From CAXSEF01 sp050955025 (GTDB taxonomy: Bacteria > Pseudomonadota > Alphaproteobacteria > Acetobacterales > Acetobacteraceae), in assembly GCA_050955025.1 (NCBI GenBank), contig JBPBQX010000268.1:1-22127 (forward strand): a stretch of DNA of 22,127 nucleotides. The letters run 5' to 3'. The notes under the pieces were generated by a model that saw nothing but the letters and a program-made list of their open reading frames with translations, was not told the origin of the DNA and did not search any database. A program made the position numbers and the translations under genes. Of this stretch, positions 7,473 to 15,140 are shown piece after piece (the stretch's first letter is position 1; each line of letters begins with the position of its first letter).

Positions 7473-7865
7473 TCAACCCTCGGCCAGCAGCCGCGCAAGG
7501 GCTTCGCGTCCCGTCTGCACCTGCGCCCAGGGAATGTCGCCGAGCGGGAAATGCCCCGCCAGCACGGTGCTGAGCACGCCGTTGACCGCCTGGAGCCGTG
7601 CCTGCGAGGCCGGCGTGACCCCGTCCCGGCGCTGCGCCTGCACCAGGATGTCGCGGAACCCGCAGAGCATCCGCGTGGTCTCGGAGAAGTCGTGCCCGAG
7701 CTGCGTGCGTGCCGCCCTCGGGGTGTCGTCGTCCGGCTTCTCGGCGAGCACCCGGTCGAACGCCTCGAGCGCCCGGCGCCCGGGATCGGGCTCCGGATGC
7801 TCCACCGCCCGCGCCTCGACCGACAGCGCCGCCCGGTCGCGCGCGAGGCCCGGATCACTGGCCAT
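7473..7865 (-). CDS. Unrecognised 130-aa protein overlapping the formate dehydrogenase catalytic gene
   Basis: I do not recognise this gene. It encodes 130 residues, probably mostly helical and soluble, rich in Ala/Arg/Asp, with one Cys and no signal peptide or membrane segment. The start ATG at 7865 lies inside the last codons of the catalytic subunit gene (11-nt overlap), so it is almost certainly co-transcribed and coupled with it. Position suggests a cytoplasmic accessory or assembly factor of formate dehydrogenase, but it does not look like FdhD (sulfurtransferase) or FdhE (which carries CxxC pairs). The overlap and the low density of rare codons support a real gene. Confidence 0.65.
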   Translation of the reverse strand: MASDPGLARDRAALSVEARAVEHPEPDPGRRALEAFDRVLAEKPDDDTPRAARTQLGHDFSETTRMLCGFRDILVQAQRRDGVTPASQARLQAVNGVLSTVLAGHFPLGDIPWAQVQTGREALARLLAEG

Positions 7866-10800
7866 GGTTCTGCCCCGCCGGGTTGGACAGCCGCCCGCGC
7901 CGCAGGTTGCAGGTCAGCGCCTTGGTGGAATGGATGCCGGTGTTGGCGTCGCCGTAAATGCCGAGCAGCACGTTGGCCGACGCCCCGTGCGCGATGCCCT
8001 CGCCGCCGAACACCCAGGGCATGGCGATCTGGTGCACCGTCCTGCCGCCGATGGTGAACGGCTTGAGCCGGCGCGTGACCATGGCCTTGACCTCGATCTC
8101 CCCGCGCAGCGTGGACACCACTGTCCAGTCGAGGTGCCCGATCCCAAGCTCGTCGGCCAGCTCCACCGGCACCTCCACGAACGACTCCGGCTGCAGCTCC
8201 GCGGTGTGCGGCGTCACCCGGCTCATGATGCCGCCGCAGTGCAGCTCCGTCAGCCGGAACGTCGAGAACACGTAGGGGAAACGCGGGTCCTCTGCGCCGT
8301 GCGTCTCGTTGCCCGGCCGCGGCCAGAGCTTCAGCGTCGGGTTGTCCTGCTGCCCCGGGTGGATCTCGTTGCGCACCGGGCTTTCCAGCGGCTCGTAGTG
8401 CGTGGGCAGCGGGCCGTCCTTCAGCCCGGACGGCACGAACAGCTGGCAGCGGCCGTCCGCCTCCATGATGAACGGCGCATCGCCGGCCAGCGCGTCCATG
8501 CCGTGCGGATGGCTGGCCCAGTCGGGCCGGTAGCCGGGATGCTTGGTCGGCTCGAAGTCGGGCACGTCGGTGCCGGCCCACTTGCCCTCCGCGTCGTCCC
8601 ACCAGACCATCTTCTTGCGCTCCGACCACGGCTGCCCTTCCGGGTCCGCGGACGCGCGGTTGTAGAGCGTGCGGCGGTTGGCCGGCCAGGCGAACGCCCA
8701 GCCGAGATGGCTGCCCGGCCCGTCCGGCCCGTCCGGCCTGCGCGAGCGGGCGACGTTGTGGCCCTCGCGCGGGAAGATGCCGCTGTACATCCAGCCGCCG
8801 CACGAGGTGGAGCCGTCGGCCTTGAGGTCCTTGTAGGTGGCGATCAGCTTGCCGTCGGCCACCGTGCGCCCGTTGATCTCCTGCAGCACGGCTTCCGCGT
8901 CGGGCTCGGACCTCTCGCCCTTGACCGGATAGTCCCAGGTGAGCGCCCGGATCGCCGCGTCGCGCGGGTCCGTGCTGTCGGCATACATCGCCTTCAGGCG
9001 GCGGCCGAGATGGTACATGAACCACAGCTCGGAGCGGCTGTCCCCGGGCGCCTCGATCACAGCGTCGTGCCACTGCACCAGGCGGCTGGTGTTGGTGACG
9101 GTGCCGGACTTCTCGCCCGACAGCGCGCACGGCATGAAGAACACCTCCGTGCCGATCTGCTCCGGGGTCAGCTCGCCGCGCTGCACCAAGCGGCCCTTGC
9201 GCCAGAACTCCGCCGTCTCCGTCATGGCGAAGTCGCGCACCACGAGCCACTCCAGCTTGGACAGCCCGCGCTCCACGAGGTCGGCGTTGACCGCGCCCAC
9301 CAGCGGGTTCTGCCCGAGCACGAACTGGCCGAGCACCACCCCGTCCACCATCGCCAGCGTCATCGGCAGCTGCGACAGGTCGCCGGTCAGGCGCGGCAGG
9401 CTCGAATAGCCGAAGCCGTTCTCCGCCGTGGCGGAGTCGCCGTACCAGGCCTTGAGCAGGCTCACGGTGTACTTGGGGAAGTTGTGCCACCACCCCGTCG
9501 CCGGCGTTTCCGTGTGCAGGTACTGCTCCAGCGTGGCGTGCGGCTTCAGCGCGCTGGGCTGCGGCAGGTAGGTCGGCAGCATGTTGTAGAGCGTCGGGAT
9601 GTCCGTCGAGCCCTGGATGCTGGCGTGTCCGCGCAGCGCCATGATCCCGCCGCCGGGACGCCCGACGTTGCCGAGCAGCCCCTGGATGATCGTGGACGCG
9701 CGGATGATCTGCACGCCCGTCGTGTGGTGCGTCCAGCCGACCGCGTAGCAGAACGCCCCGGTCCGCTCGCGCCCGGAGTTGCGCGCCAGTGCGTCGGCGA
9801 TGCGCAGGAACACGGCCTTCGGGCAGCCGGTGACGCTTTCCACCATCTCCGGCGTGTAGCGCGCGTAGTGCCGGCGCATGATCTGGTAGACGCAGTTCGG
9901 GTCCTGCAGCGTCGGGTCGGTCGGCGCCGGGCTGTCCGCCATGGATTCGAAGTCGCTGCCGTCGTGCCCCTTCTCGGCCGCGCGGTGCTCGGCAATCGAG
10001 GACGGCACGACCTTGCCCTTGTATTGCCAGGTGTCCGTCTTGTAGTCGCGCTGTGCCGCGTCGAATCCGGAGAACACCCCGTCATGCTGGTCGGGGTCGC
10101 CGTAGCCATCCTCGATGATGTTGGCGATGTTGGTGTAGGCCATCGCGAAGTCGCGGAACCACAGGTCGTTCTCGAGGATGTGGCGGATGATGCCGCCCAG
10201 GAACGCGATGTCGCTGCCGGAACGGATGGGCGCGTGGATGTCGGCCATCGCCGAGGTCCGCGTGAAGCGCGGGTCGACGTGGATGATCGTGGCACCCCGC
10301 GCCTTGGCCTGCATGACGAAGCGGAACCCGATCGGGTGGTTCTCCGCCATGTTGGAGCCCATGATCACGATCACGTCCGAGTTCGCCAGGTCCCACAGCG
10401 CCATCGTGGCCGCGCCGCGTCCGAAGGAGGTCCCTAGACTAGGGACCGAGGAGGAGTGTCATATCCTCGCCTGGTTCTCGATGTTGACCACGCCCAGGCC
10501 GCCGCCGAGCAGCTTCTTGATGAGGTAGTTCTCCTCGTTGTCCAGCGTCGCCCCGCCGAGCGAGGCGATGCCCAGCGAGTGGTTCACCTCCGTGCCGTCC
10601 GGCAGGCTGGCCACGTAGGTCTCGTCGCGCGTGCGCTTGGTCAGCATCGCGATGCGGTCCATCGCCCATTCGAGGGGCTTGGGCTCCCAGCGGTCGGAGT
10701 GCGGCGCGCGCCACATCACCTGGTTGACGCGCTCCGGGCTGAGCAGCAGGCCGAGCGTGCCGGCGCCCTTGGGGCAGAGCGTGCCCTGGTTGACCGGCGA

Positions 10801-11052
10801 GCGCGGGTCGCCCTCGACGTGGATCGGCTTGCCGTCCTTCGCGTAGATCAGCTGGCCGCAGCCCACCGCGCAGAACGGGCAGATGCTCGTGCCCACGGTG
10901 TCGGCGTGCTCCAGGCGCGGGCGCAGGGTCTCGGACGCGGTGGAGCGCGCCGCGACGTCGCGCGAGCTCTGGCCGGCGAGCTGGCGGGGCAGGGACCAGT
11001 CCTTGAGGAACTTGCCCACGCGCGCTGCGGGACCGCGGCTGATCTTGCCCAT
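7855..11052 (-). CDS. fdnG: Selenocysteine-containing formate dehydrogenase catalytic (alpha) subunit
   Basis: Molybdopterin (bis-MGD) formate dehydrogenase, 1065 residues counting the in-frame UGA at 10459-10461 as selenocysteine (U198). The context is ENQARI-U-H-SS, the active-site Sec-His of FDH-N/FdhF enzymes, followed by SFGRGAAT and NSDVIVIMG in the same frame. Upstream, C58/C61/C65/C93 (CPFCAVGC ... LCPKG) bind the [4Fe-4S] cluster. Downstream, DPRFTRTSA and RSGSDIAF are typical bis-MGD-binding segments, and a C-terminal molydopterin dinucleotide domain follows. The ATG at 11052 has GGAG at 11061-11064. Unlike E. coli FdnG no RR-type Tat signal is visible, neither here nor in the extended frame to 11148. 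A conventional gene caller will split this gene at 10459. Requires selA, selB, selC and fdhD elsewhere. Divergent from the Fe-S and membrane subunit genes. Confidence 0.93.
10429..10461 (-). promoter_or_regulatory. Selenocysteine UGA codon plus SECIS-like hairpin
   Basis: On the minus strand the UGA (10461-10459) is followed by an 11-nt spacer and then a perfect 8-bp stem (10447-10440 with 10436-10429) closing the loop GUC. Opening the top pair gives a loop AGUCU, close to the AGGUCU loop of the E. coli fdhF SECIS that SelB binds. The distance from UGA fits bacterial SECIS elements. The bulged U of the E. coli element is not obvious. The hairpin overlaps codons for SVPSLGTS of the enzyme. Confidence 0.85.
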
Positions 11053-11286
11053 GCGAAGCACTCCGGATCTCGAGAAGGGCGGCGCGACAACCGCCGCCGG
11101 CCGCCGGTGGAACCGGCAGCGCTGATGACGCGGACGCTGACGCGGCACGGCCCCCGCGGCAACCCGGCCCGGCCGCGGGCGCTGTCACGTTCACGCCAGA
11201 AGGGCCCGATCCGCGACGCCGTGGCTTGCCGGGGTCTCGCCCCGCAGGCGCATATGCCGCAGCCCAGCGTGCGGCCGGAGAGTGCG
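11053..11286. other. Divergent intergenic region of the formate dehydrogenase locus
   Basis: These 234 nt separate the two divergent arms and must hold both promoters. I see the fdnG SD at one end and GGAGAG of the 76-aa gene at the other. I searched by eye for a -24/-12 (sigma54) pair and for an FNR-type TTGAT-N4-ATCAA dyad and found neither. The region is GC-rich without a clear -10. Confidence 0.5.
11061..11064 (-). promoter_or_regulatory. Ribosome binding site deciding the fdnG start
   Basis: GGAG on the minus strand, 8 nt before the ATG at 11052. No comparable site precedes the alternative upstream start at 11148, so the shorter N-terminus was chosen; this matters because it bears on the absence of a Tat signal. 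Confidence 0.65.
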
Positions 11287-11517
11287 ATGAAGAGTGTCGA
11301 GGGCGTGATCACCATCGTGCAGGAAGGCCGCTTCCAGATGACCGACCGCGAAGGGGTGTCGCGCATGTTCGTGCTGTCGCCCAACGCCGCGATGGAAACC
11401 GAGCAGCTCGTGCCGCTGGGCCGCAACCAGGTCCCGGTGCGCGTCACGTACCGCTCCGGCGACAACGCGCTGGCGCACGTGGCGACGCGCATCGACGCCA
11501 CGGGGGACGCGCGCTGA
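11287..11517 (+). CDS. Small (76 aa) unrecognised protein heading the formate dehydrogenase beta operon
   Basis: I do not recognise a named family. It encodes 76 residues, acidic/basic mixed, no Cys, no membrane segment. The pattern of alternating hydrophobics (VEGVITIV ... GRFQMTD ... RMFVLSP ... VPVRVTYR ... LAHVATRI) suggests a small all-beta barrel of OB or SH3 type. GGAGAG at 11277-11282 lies 4 nt before the ATG. Its stop overlaps the start of the Fe-S subunit gene by one nt (TGATG), so the two are translationally coupled. That linkage points to a role in formate dehydrogenase assembly, stability or regulation; this is inference from position. Confidence 0.8.
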   Translation: MKSVEGVITIVQEGRFQMTDREGVSRMFVLSPNAAMETEQLVPLGRNQVPVRVTYRSGDNALAHVATRIDATGDAR

Positions 11518-12401
11518 TGGACATGCACCCGAGGGCGCTCGACTACCACCAGTCCATCCTGGACCGCGTGATCCCCAACGAGAGCGAGCTGACCGCCGGC
11601 GTGCTGATCCAGCCGGGCAAGTCGTACGGCTTCTTCACCGACACCACGCTGTGCATCGGCTGCAAGGCCTGCGAGGTGGCGTGCAAGGAGTGGAACAACC
11701 TGCCGGCCGACAACATCGGCCTGACCGGCGAGAGCTTCGACAACACCGGCGCGCTGTCCGCCAACACCTGGCGCCACGTCGCCTTCGTCGAGCAGGACGT
11801 GCGCTCGGACCTCGAGACGCCGTTCCAGAGCGGCTGGGTGATGCTCAGCGACGTGTGCAAGCACTGCCACAACGCGCCGTGCCTGGAGGCCTGCCCCACC
11901 GGCGCGCTGTTCCGCACCGAGTTCGACACGGTCGTGGTGCAGCAGGACATCTGCAACGGCTGCGGCTACTGCGTGCCGGCGTGCCCGTTCGGCGTGGTCG
12001 ACATCTCCACGATGGACGGCAAGGCCCACAAGTGCACGCTCTGCTACGACCGCCTCAAGGGCGGGCTGGAGCCGGCCTGCGCCAAGTCGTGCCCGACCGA
12101 GAGCATCCAGTTCGGCGAGGTCGAGCTGCTGCAGGAGCGCGCCGCCAAGCGGGTCGAGACGCTGCACGGCCTCGGCCAGACCGCCGCCTACCTCTACGGC
12201 GTGCCGGACAGCCCGGGCGCCACCGGCGGCCTGGGCCACCTGAACGCGTTCTTCCTGCTCACGCAGCGTCCCGAGGTCTACAACCTTCCCGCCGCCCCGA
12301 CGCGCGCCTCGCGCAGGGTGCGGCCGTCGCTGCTGACGGGCCTCGCCACCGTGGCCGGCCTCGCGCTGGCCTCCATCGCCCTCCTCGCACGCAAGGACTG
12401 A
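11517..12401 (+). CDS. fdnH: Formate dehydrogenase iron-sulfur (beta) subunit with C-terminal membrane helix
   Basis: Electron-transfer subunit with four [4Fe-4S] clusters that passes electrons from the molybdenum subunit to the membrane quinone module; 294 residues. Cys groups: 46/49/52/56 (CIGCKACEVAC), 114/117/122/126, 146/149/152/156, and 173/176/188/192. This is the DMSO reductase-family beta-subunit layout. The segment KEWNN after the first cluster group and SCPTESIQFG after the last are typical of formate dehydrogenase beta chains. One transmembrane helix lies at about 271-290, as in FdnH/FdoH, followed by a short basic tail. The start overlaps the stop of the 76-aa gene; the NrfD-type gene follows after 2 nt. 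Confidence 0.93.
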   Translation: MDMHPRALDYHQSILDRVIPNESELTAGVLIQPGKSYGFFTDTTLCIGCKACEVACKEWNNLPADNIGLTGESFDNTGALSANTWRHVAFVEQDVRSDLETPFQSGWVMLSDVCKHCHNAPCLEACPTGALFRTEFDTVVVQQDICNGCGYCVPACPFGVVDISTMDGKAHKCTLCYDRLKGGLEPACAKSCPTESIQFGEVELLQERAAKRVETLHGLGQTAAYLYGVPDSPGATGGLGHLNAFFLLTQRPEVYNLPAAPTRASRRVRPSLLTGLATVAGLALASIALLARKD

Positions 12402-12403
12402 GA

Positions 12404-13396
12404 ATGCCCGACGACCAGAGCGCGCTCGCGGGCGCCGGAGCACCCATCGGCCGGGGCGAGGCACCCCCGGGCAAGTGGCAGGGCGAGACCTACTACGGCC
12501 GCAACCAAGTCAAGCACGCGCCCTTCAACAACTGGGTGGTGGGCGGCTACATCTTCCTCGCCGGGCTGTCGGGCGGGGCGCAGATCCTGTCCACGCTTGC
12601 CGACCTGGGCCGGGGGCCTGCCGCAGCACCCACCGTGCGGCGTGGGCGCTACCTCGCGATGCTGGCGCCCACGATCGGCAGCGCGATGCTGGTCTGGGAC
12701 CTGCACACGCCGGCGCGCTTCTACAACATGTTCCGCATCTTCCGCGCGACCTCGCCCATGTCGATCGGCACCTACGTGCTGACCGCGTTCACCGGCTTCG
12801 CAGGGCTGACCACGGCCGCGCAGATCGTGGAGGACCGCAGCCGCGGCACGGTCCGGCGCCTCGCGCGCCGCACCGCCGGGATCGCGCAGGTGCCGGCTGC
12901 CATCGCCGGGGCAGGGCTCGCGACCTACACAGCGGCGCTGCTGTCGTCGACGAGCACGCCGCTGTGGGCGGCTGCGCCCAAGAGCATGGCCACCCGCTTC
13001 GCCAGCGCCTCCGTCGCCGCCGGCGCCGCGGCGCTGTTCCTGGGGCGCGAGGACCGCACCGCCGAGGCGCTGCAGCGGGTCGCCCTGCTCGCGCTCGGCG
13101 TCGAGCTCGCGGCGGGCGTCACCCAGCACCAGGCGTTCCGGGTGCGGGGCGTCGCCGCGGCGCTCGACGGGCCGGCGGGGCAGGCGGAGAAGGGCGTCAC
13201 CGTGCTCGGCACCATCCTGCCGATGGGCCTGCTGGGCGCGTCGCTGCTGTCGCGGCGGCTGCCCAGTCTGGCGAACGCGGCCTCGGTGGCGGTCATGGTC
13301 GGGAGTGCCGCGCTGCGGATCTCGATCATGGCGGCGGGCAACGAGTCGGCGAAGCGGCCGGAGATCAGCTTCGCGTTCACGGAGAAGGCAAGGTAG
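12404..13396 (+). CDS. NrfD/PsrC-type membrane subunit of the formate dehydrogenase
   Basis: Polytopic inner-membrane protein, 330 residues, with about eight hydrophobic segments, of the NrfD/PsrC quinone-interacting family. Early hallmarks are FNNWVVGGYIFLAGLSGGAQ and LVWDLHTPARFYNMFRIFRATSPMS (the D-L-x-x-P-x-R-F/W segment plus SPMSxG), which are conserved in NrfD proteins. It would exchange electrons between the Fe-S subunit and quinone without haem. This differs from FdnI/FdoI, the cytochrome b subunit normally paired with FdnG/H. AGGA lies 6 nt before the ATG. The last residues (EKAR) and the TAG stop fall on the AAGGCAAGG boundary of repeat copy C, so the C-terminus may have been reshaped by the repeat. 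Confidence 0.9.
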   Translation: MPDDQSALAGAGAPIGRGEAPPGKWQGETYYGRNQVKHAPFNNWVVGGYIFLAGLSGGAQILSTLADLGRGPAAAPTVRRGRYLAMLAPTIGSAMLVWDLHTPARFYNMFRIFRATSPMSIGTYVLTAFTGFAGLTTAAQIVEDRSRGTVRRLARRTAGIAQVPAAIAGAGLATYTAALLSSTSTPLWAAAPKSMATRFASASVAAGAAALFLGREDRTAEALQRVALLALGVELAAGVTQHQAFRVRGVAAALDGPAGQAEKGVTVLGTILPMGLLGASLLSRRLPSLANAASVAVMVGSAALRISIMAAGNESAKRPEISFAFTEKAR

Positions 13397-13520
13397 CAAG
13401 CATGGGCTCTGCCCAAACCCGCAAAGGGTACGAGGACCTTTTGATCCCTTGACTTAAGAAGCGGATTCCAAAGGCGAGCCTTTGGCGGAGTCCAGAGGCG
13501 GAGCCTCTGGCCTTGCTTTC
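13385..13520 (-). repeat. Structured intergenic repeat, copy C (short form, inverted)
   Basis: Same element as copy A on the other strand, between the convergent NrfD-type and DUF4112 genes. Plus-strand hairpins: 13403-13407/13411-13415 (TGGGC/GCCCA); 13422-13431/13434-13443 (one mismatch and one G-U); 13468-13475/13478-13485 (perfect, 8 bp); 13492-13499/13503-13510 (perfect, 8 bp). The CTTAAG core is at about 13453-13458. It ends CCTTGCTTTC. This is the most diverged of the copies in the 10-bp hairpin. Confidence 0.88.
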
Positions 13521-13526
13521 TCGCGG

Positions 13527-13901
13527 CTAGTGGCGGGCGAAGTGTTCCTCGACGATCGCGAGGTTCCGCAGGTTCGCCTTGAAGACGACGTCCATCGCGT
13601 CGCCGAGCAGCGGGATGGCGCCCATCGCCGCCTCGATGCCGACGTTGCCCAGCATGCGCGCCAGCTTGTGCGACGGCACGCCGAGCGCGCGCGCCTCCCA
13701 GACGATCCACAGCGAGATCCCCGCCAGCACCGCGTCGCCCACGCCGGGCGCCAGGCCGATCAGGCTGTTGATCCCGAAGCGGAACCGCGTCCCCGGGATG
13801 CGCGCCGCCCCGTCGAGCAGCCAGGCGAGGCGACGCAGCCGCCCCAGGCGGTGCTGCAGGTCAACCAGCTCGCCGCCCGCCACGCCCGCGTATCCCGACA
13901 T
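13527..13901 (-). CDS. DUF4112 domain protein
   Basis: A small membrane-associated protein of 124 residues of the DUF4112 family, function unknown. The conserved run includes IPGTRFRFGINSLIGLAPGVGD, a hydrophobic LAGISLWIVWEA, then MLGNVGIEAAMGAIPLLGDAMDVVFKANLRN. The paired G.(I/L)P..GD motifs (GLAPGVGD and AIPLLGD) are the family hallmark, and two membrane-inserting helices are plausible. The frame is open upstream to 13952. The start at 13901 was chosen because AAGGAG (13908-13913) lies 6 nt before it. It is followed by repeat copy C and lies 60 nt downstream of the YbhB-family gene. Confidence 0.88.
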   Translation of the reverse strand: MSGYAGVAGGELVDLQHRLGRLRRLAWLLDGAARIPGTRFRFGINSLIGLAPGVGDAVLAGISLWIVWEARALGVPSHKLARMLGNVGIEAAMGAIPLLGDAMDVVFKANLRNLAIVEEHFARH

Positions 13902-13907
13902 TGTCCG

Positions 13908-13913
13908 CTCCTT
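13908..13913 (-). promoter_or_regulatory. Strong Shine-Dalgarno deciding the DUF4112 start
   Basis: AAGGAG on the minus strand with a 6-nt spacer to ATG 13901. It makes the two upstream in-frame ATGs (13928, 13952) unlikely. Confidence 0.8.
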
Positions 13914-13961
13914 GGTTTTGGCCGACATCGTGTCGCCGCCCGGCAGGCTCAAGGCCCGGGC

Positions 13962-14525
13962 TCAGGGGCGCTCGAAGATCGCGGTCATCGCACCCTTGGC
14001 CAGGACGTGGCCGGTCATCATCGCGACCAGGTCGCCGCGGCCTGTTGTCCCCGCGTGCCCCTGGTCGACGTCGAGCGCGAACACCTGGAACACGTAGCGG
14101 TGCGGGCCGTGGCCCGGCGGCGGGTCCGGCGGCAGCCAGCCGCTGCGCAGGAACGAGTTGCGCCCCATCTCCGCGCCGCCCTCGCCGGCCGGCCCCGTCA
14201 TCGCACCCTCCGCGAGGCCCCCGTCGGCGCCGGGCAAATCGTGTACGATGGCGTGCACCAGCGGGCTCGGCGTCGGGCTGTCGGCGTCCTCGACCAGGAG
14301 CACCACGGATTTCGCGCCCGCGGGAACGCCGGTCCAGCGCAGCGGGGGGGAGACGCCGGCGCCGTCGGCGGTGAACCGGGCGGGGATGGCGCCCTCGGCC
14401 TCGAAGGCGGGGCTGGTGACCGCGATCCCGGACGGCGCCTCGATCCTGTTCATCGTGAGCGCCTCGGTCCCGGCCCGCGTTCCGCTCAGGGCATGTCCCA
14501 AGGCGCCGGGCAGTTTCTCGAGCAT
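13962..14525 (-). CDS. YbhB/YbcL family (PEBP, Raf-kinase-inhibitor-like) protein
   Basis: Phosphatidylethanolamine-binding-protein fold, 187 residues; in bacteria the ligand and role are mostly unknown. Visible family segments: SPAFEAEGAIPARFTADG near the N-terminus, SPPLRWTGVPAGAKS, the ligand-pocket strand VEDADSPTPSPLVHAIVHDLP (the D-D/A-D..P....HW/A motif), GPHRYVFQVFALD, and the C-terminal HVLAKGAMTAIFER. An N-terminal MLEKLPGALGHALSG extension is common in alphaproteobacterial members. AGGG is about 9 nt before ATG 14525. No signal peptide, so cytoplasmic. The neighbours give no functional hint. Confidence 0.92.
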   Translation of the reverse strand: MLEKLPGALGHALSGTRAGTEALTMNRIEAPSGIAVTSPAFEAEGAIPARFTADGAGVSPPLRWTGVPAGAKSVVLLVEDADSPTPSPLVHAIVHDLPGADGGLAEGAMTGPAGEGGAEMGRNSFLRSGWLPPDPPPGHGPHRYVFQVFALDVDQGHAGTTGRGDLVAMMTGHVLAKGAMTAIFERP

Positions 14526-14656
14526 GACGTGTTCCCTTCCGGTCCGGCATGCCGACGCGGGGGACGGACAAGGGTTGCATGCCGCGGCCGAGAGGCATGG
14601 CGGTCACGCAGTCGGCGGCCGGCAACGCGTCGGCCGGTGCCGTCGACCCGCCCGGC

Positions 14657-14890
14657 TCAGAACCGCCCGTCGGCCTCGCGTATGCGGATCAGGATGTAGA
14701 TCACCGCGAACAGCACCAGTGCGAGCGGATTTGCGAGCAGCAGCTCCTGCCCGGGCAACGCATCCCGGCGCACGAGGACCAGGGTGCCGACCAGACCGAC
14801 GACAGCCAGCCAGGCCAGGCGCTCGCCGGTGATCCACGCGGGCAGGGCGCGGGGGGCGGTGATCTCGGCGCTCGCCTCATGGCTCTTCAT
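14657..14890 (-). CDS. Small membrane protein, two predicted helices, unrecognised
   Basis: 77 residues. Two hydrophobic segments, about 25-41 (LAWLAVVGLVGTLVLV) and 54-69 (NPLALVLFAVIYILI), are joined by a short polar loop; the C-terminus is charged (RIREADGRF). This suggests a helical hairpin in the inner membrane. AGGG lies 7 nt before the ATG at 14890. Codon choice is like that of neighbours. The 131-nt gap to the YbhB-family gene (14526-14656) shows nothing I can name. I do not recognise the family and propose no function. Confidence 0.6.
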   Translation of the reverse strand: MKSHEASAEITAPRALPAWITGERLAWLAVVGLVGTLVLVRRDALPGQELLLANPLALVLFAVIYILIRIREADGRF

Positions 14891-15033
14891 GGCACGCCCT
14901 TCCGGTCGGCCGGCCCGGCGCAGGCCGGGTGACGGGGTTCAGCGGGGTCGGACCCGAGGCGCATGTCGCGGATCCGCGCACGGGCGAGGGCCGCTCCGCC
15001 GATGGCCACGCGCGACGTGCCGCGCGGTTGTAG

Positions 15034-15087
15034 GCGATTGTCATTAACAATTCGTCTCAATTATCAAGGATCATCCCAGGATTCGTT
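15034..15087. promoter_or_regulatory. AT-rich island with an ATTGT-N5-ACAAT dyad
   Basis: Unusually AT-rich for this window. It contains an inverted repeat ATTGT (15037-15041) / ACAAT (15047-15051), followed by TCAATTATCAAGGATC-like sequence. It could be an operator/promoter for the minus-strand gene starting at 14890 (about 145 nt away) or an iron-type (Fur-like) box, but the match to GATAAT hexamers is partial. The rest of the 14891-15140 gap shows no gene. Confidence 0.35.
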
Positions 15088-15140
15088 CAATGCCTGGCGG
15101 CCGCCGTGCGGCGTGCCCGGGGATCGTGCCGCGCGGACGG

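Noticed and set aside
6868..10437. Open frame of about 1190 codons on the plus strand opposite fdnG
   Set aside because: It is a shadow of GC-rich codon bias, His/Arg/Ala-rich without domains, antisense to a clearly conserved enzyme.
10404..10461. Apparent frameshift or nonsense mutation splitting the formate dehydrogenase gene
   Set aside because: Both parts are in one frame and the single stop is UGA at the known Sec position with a hairpin after it; recoding explains it better than a pseudogene.
10456..11286. Long plus-strand extension of the 76-aa frame back to 10456
   Set aside because: It runs antisense through fdnG; the ATG at 11287 has a good SD and the extension has only shadow composition.
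11053..11286. Sigma54 or FNR sites between the divergent FDH arms
   Set aside because: No TGGC-N8-TTGC pair or TTGAT-N4-ATCAA dyad of acceptable quality found by eye.
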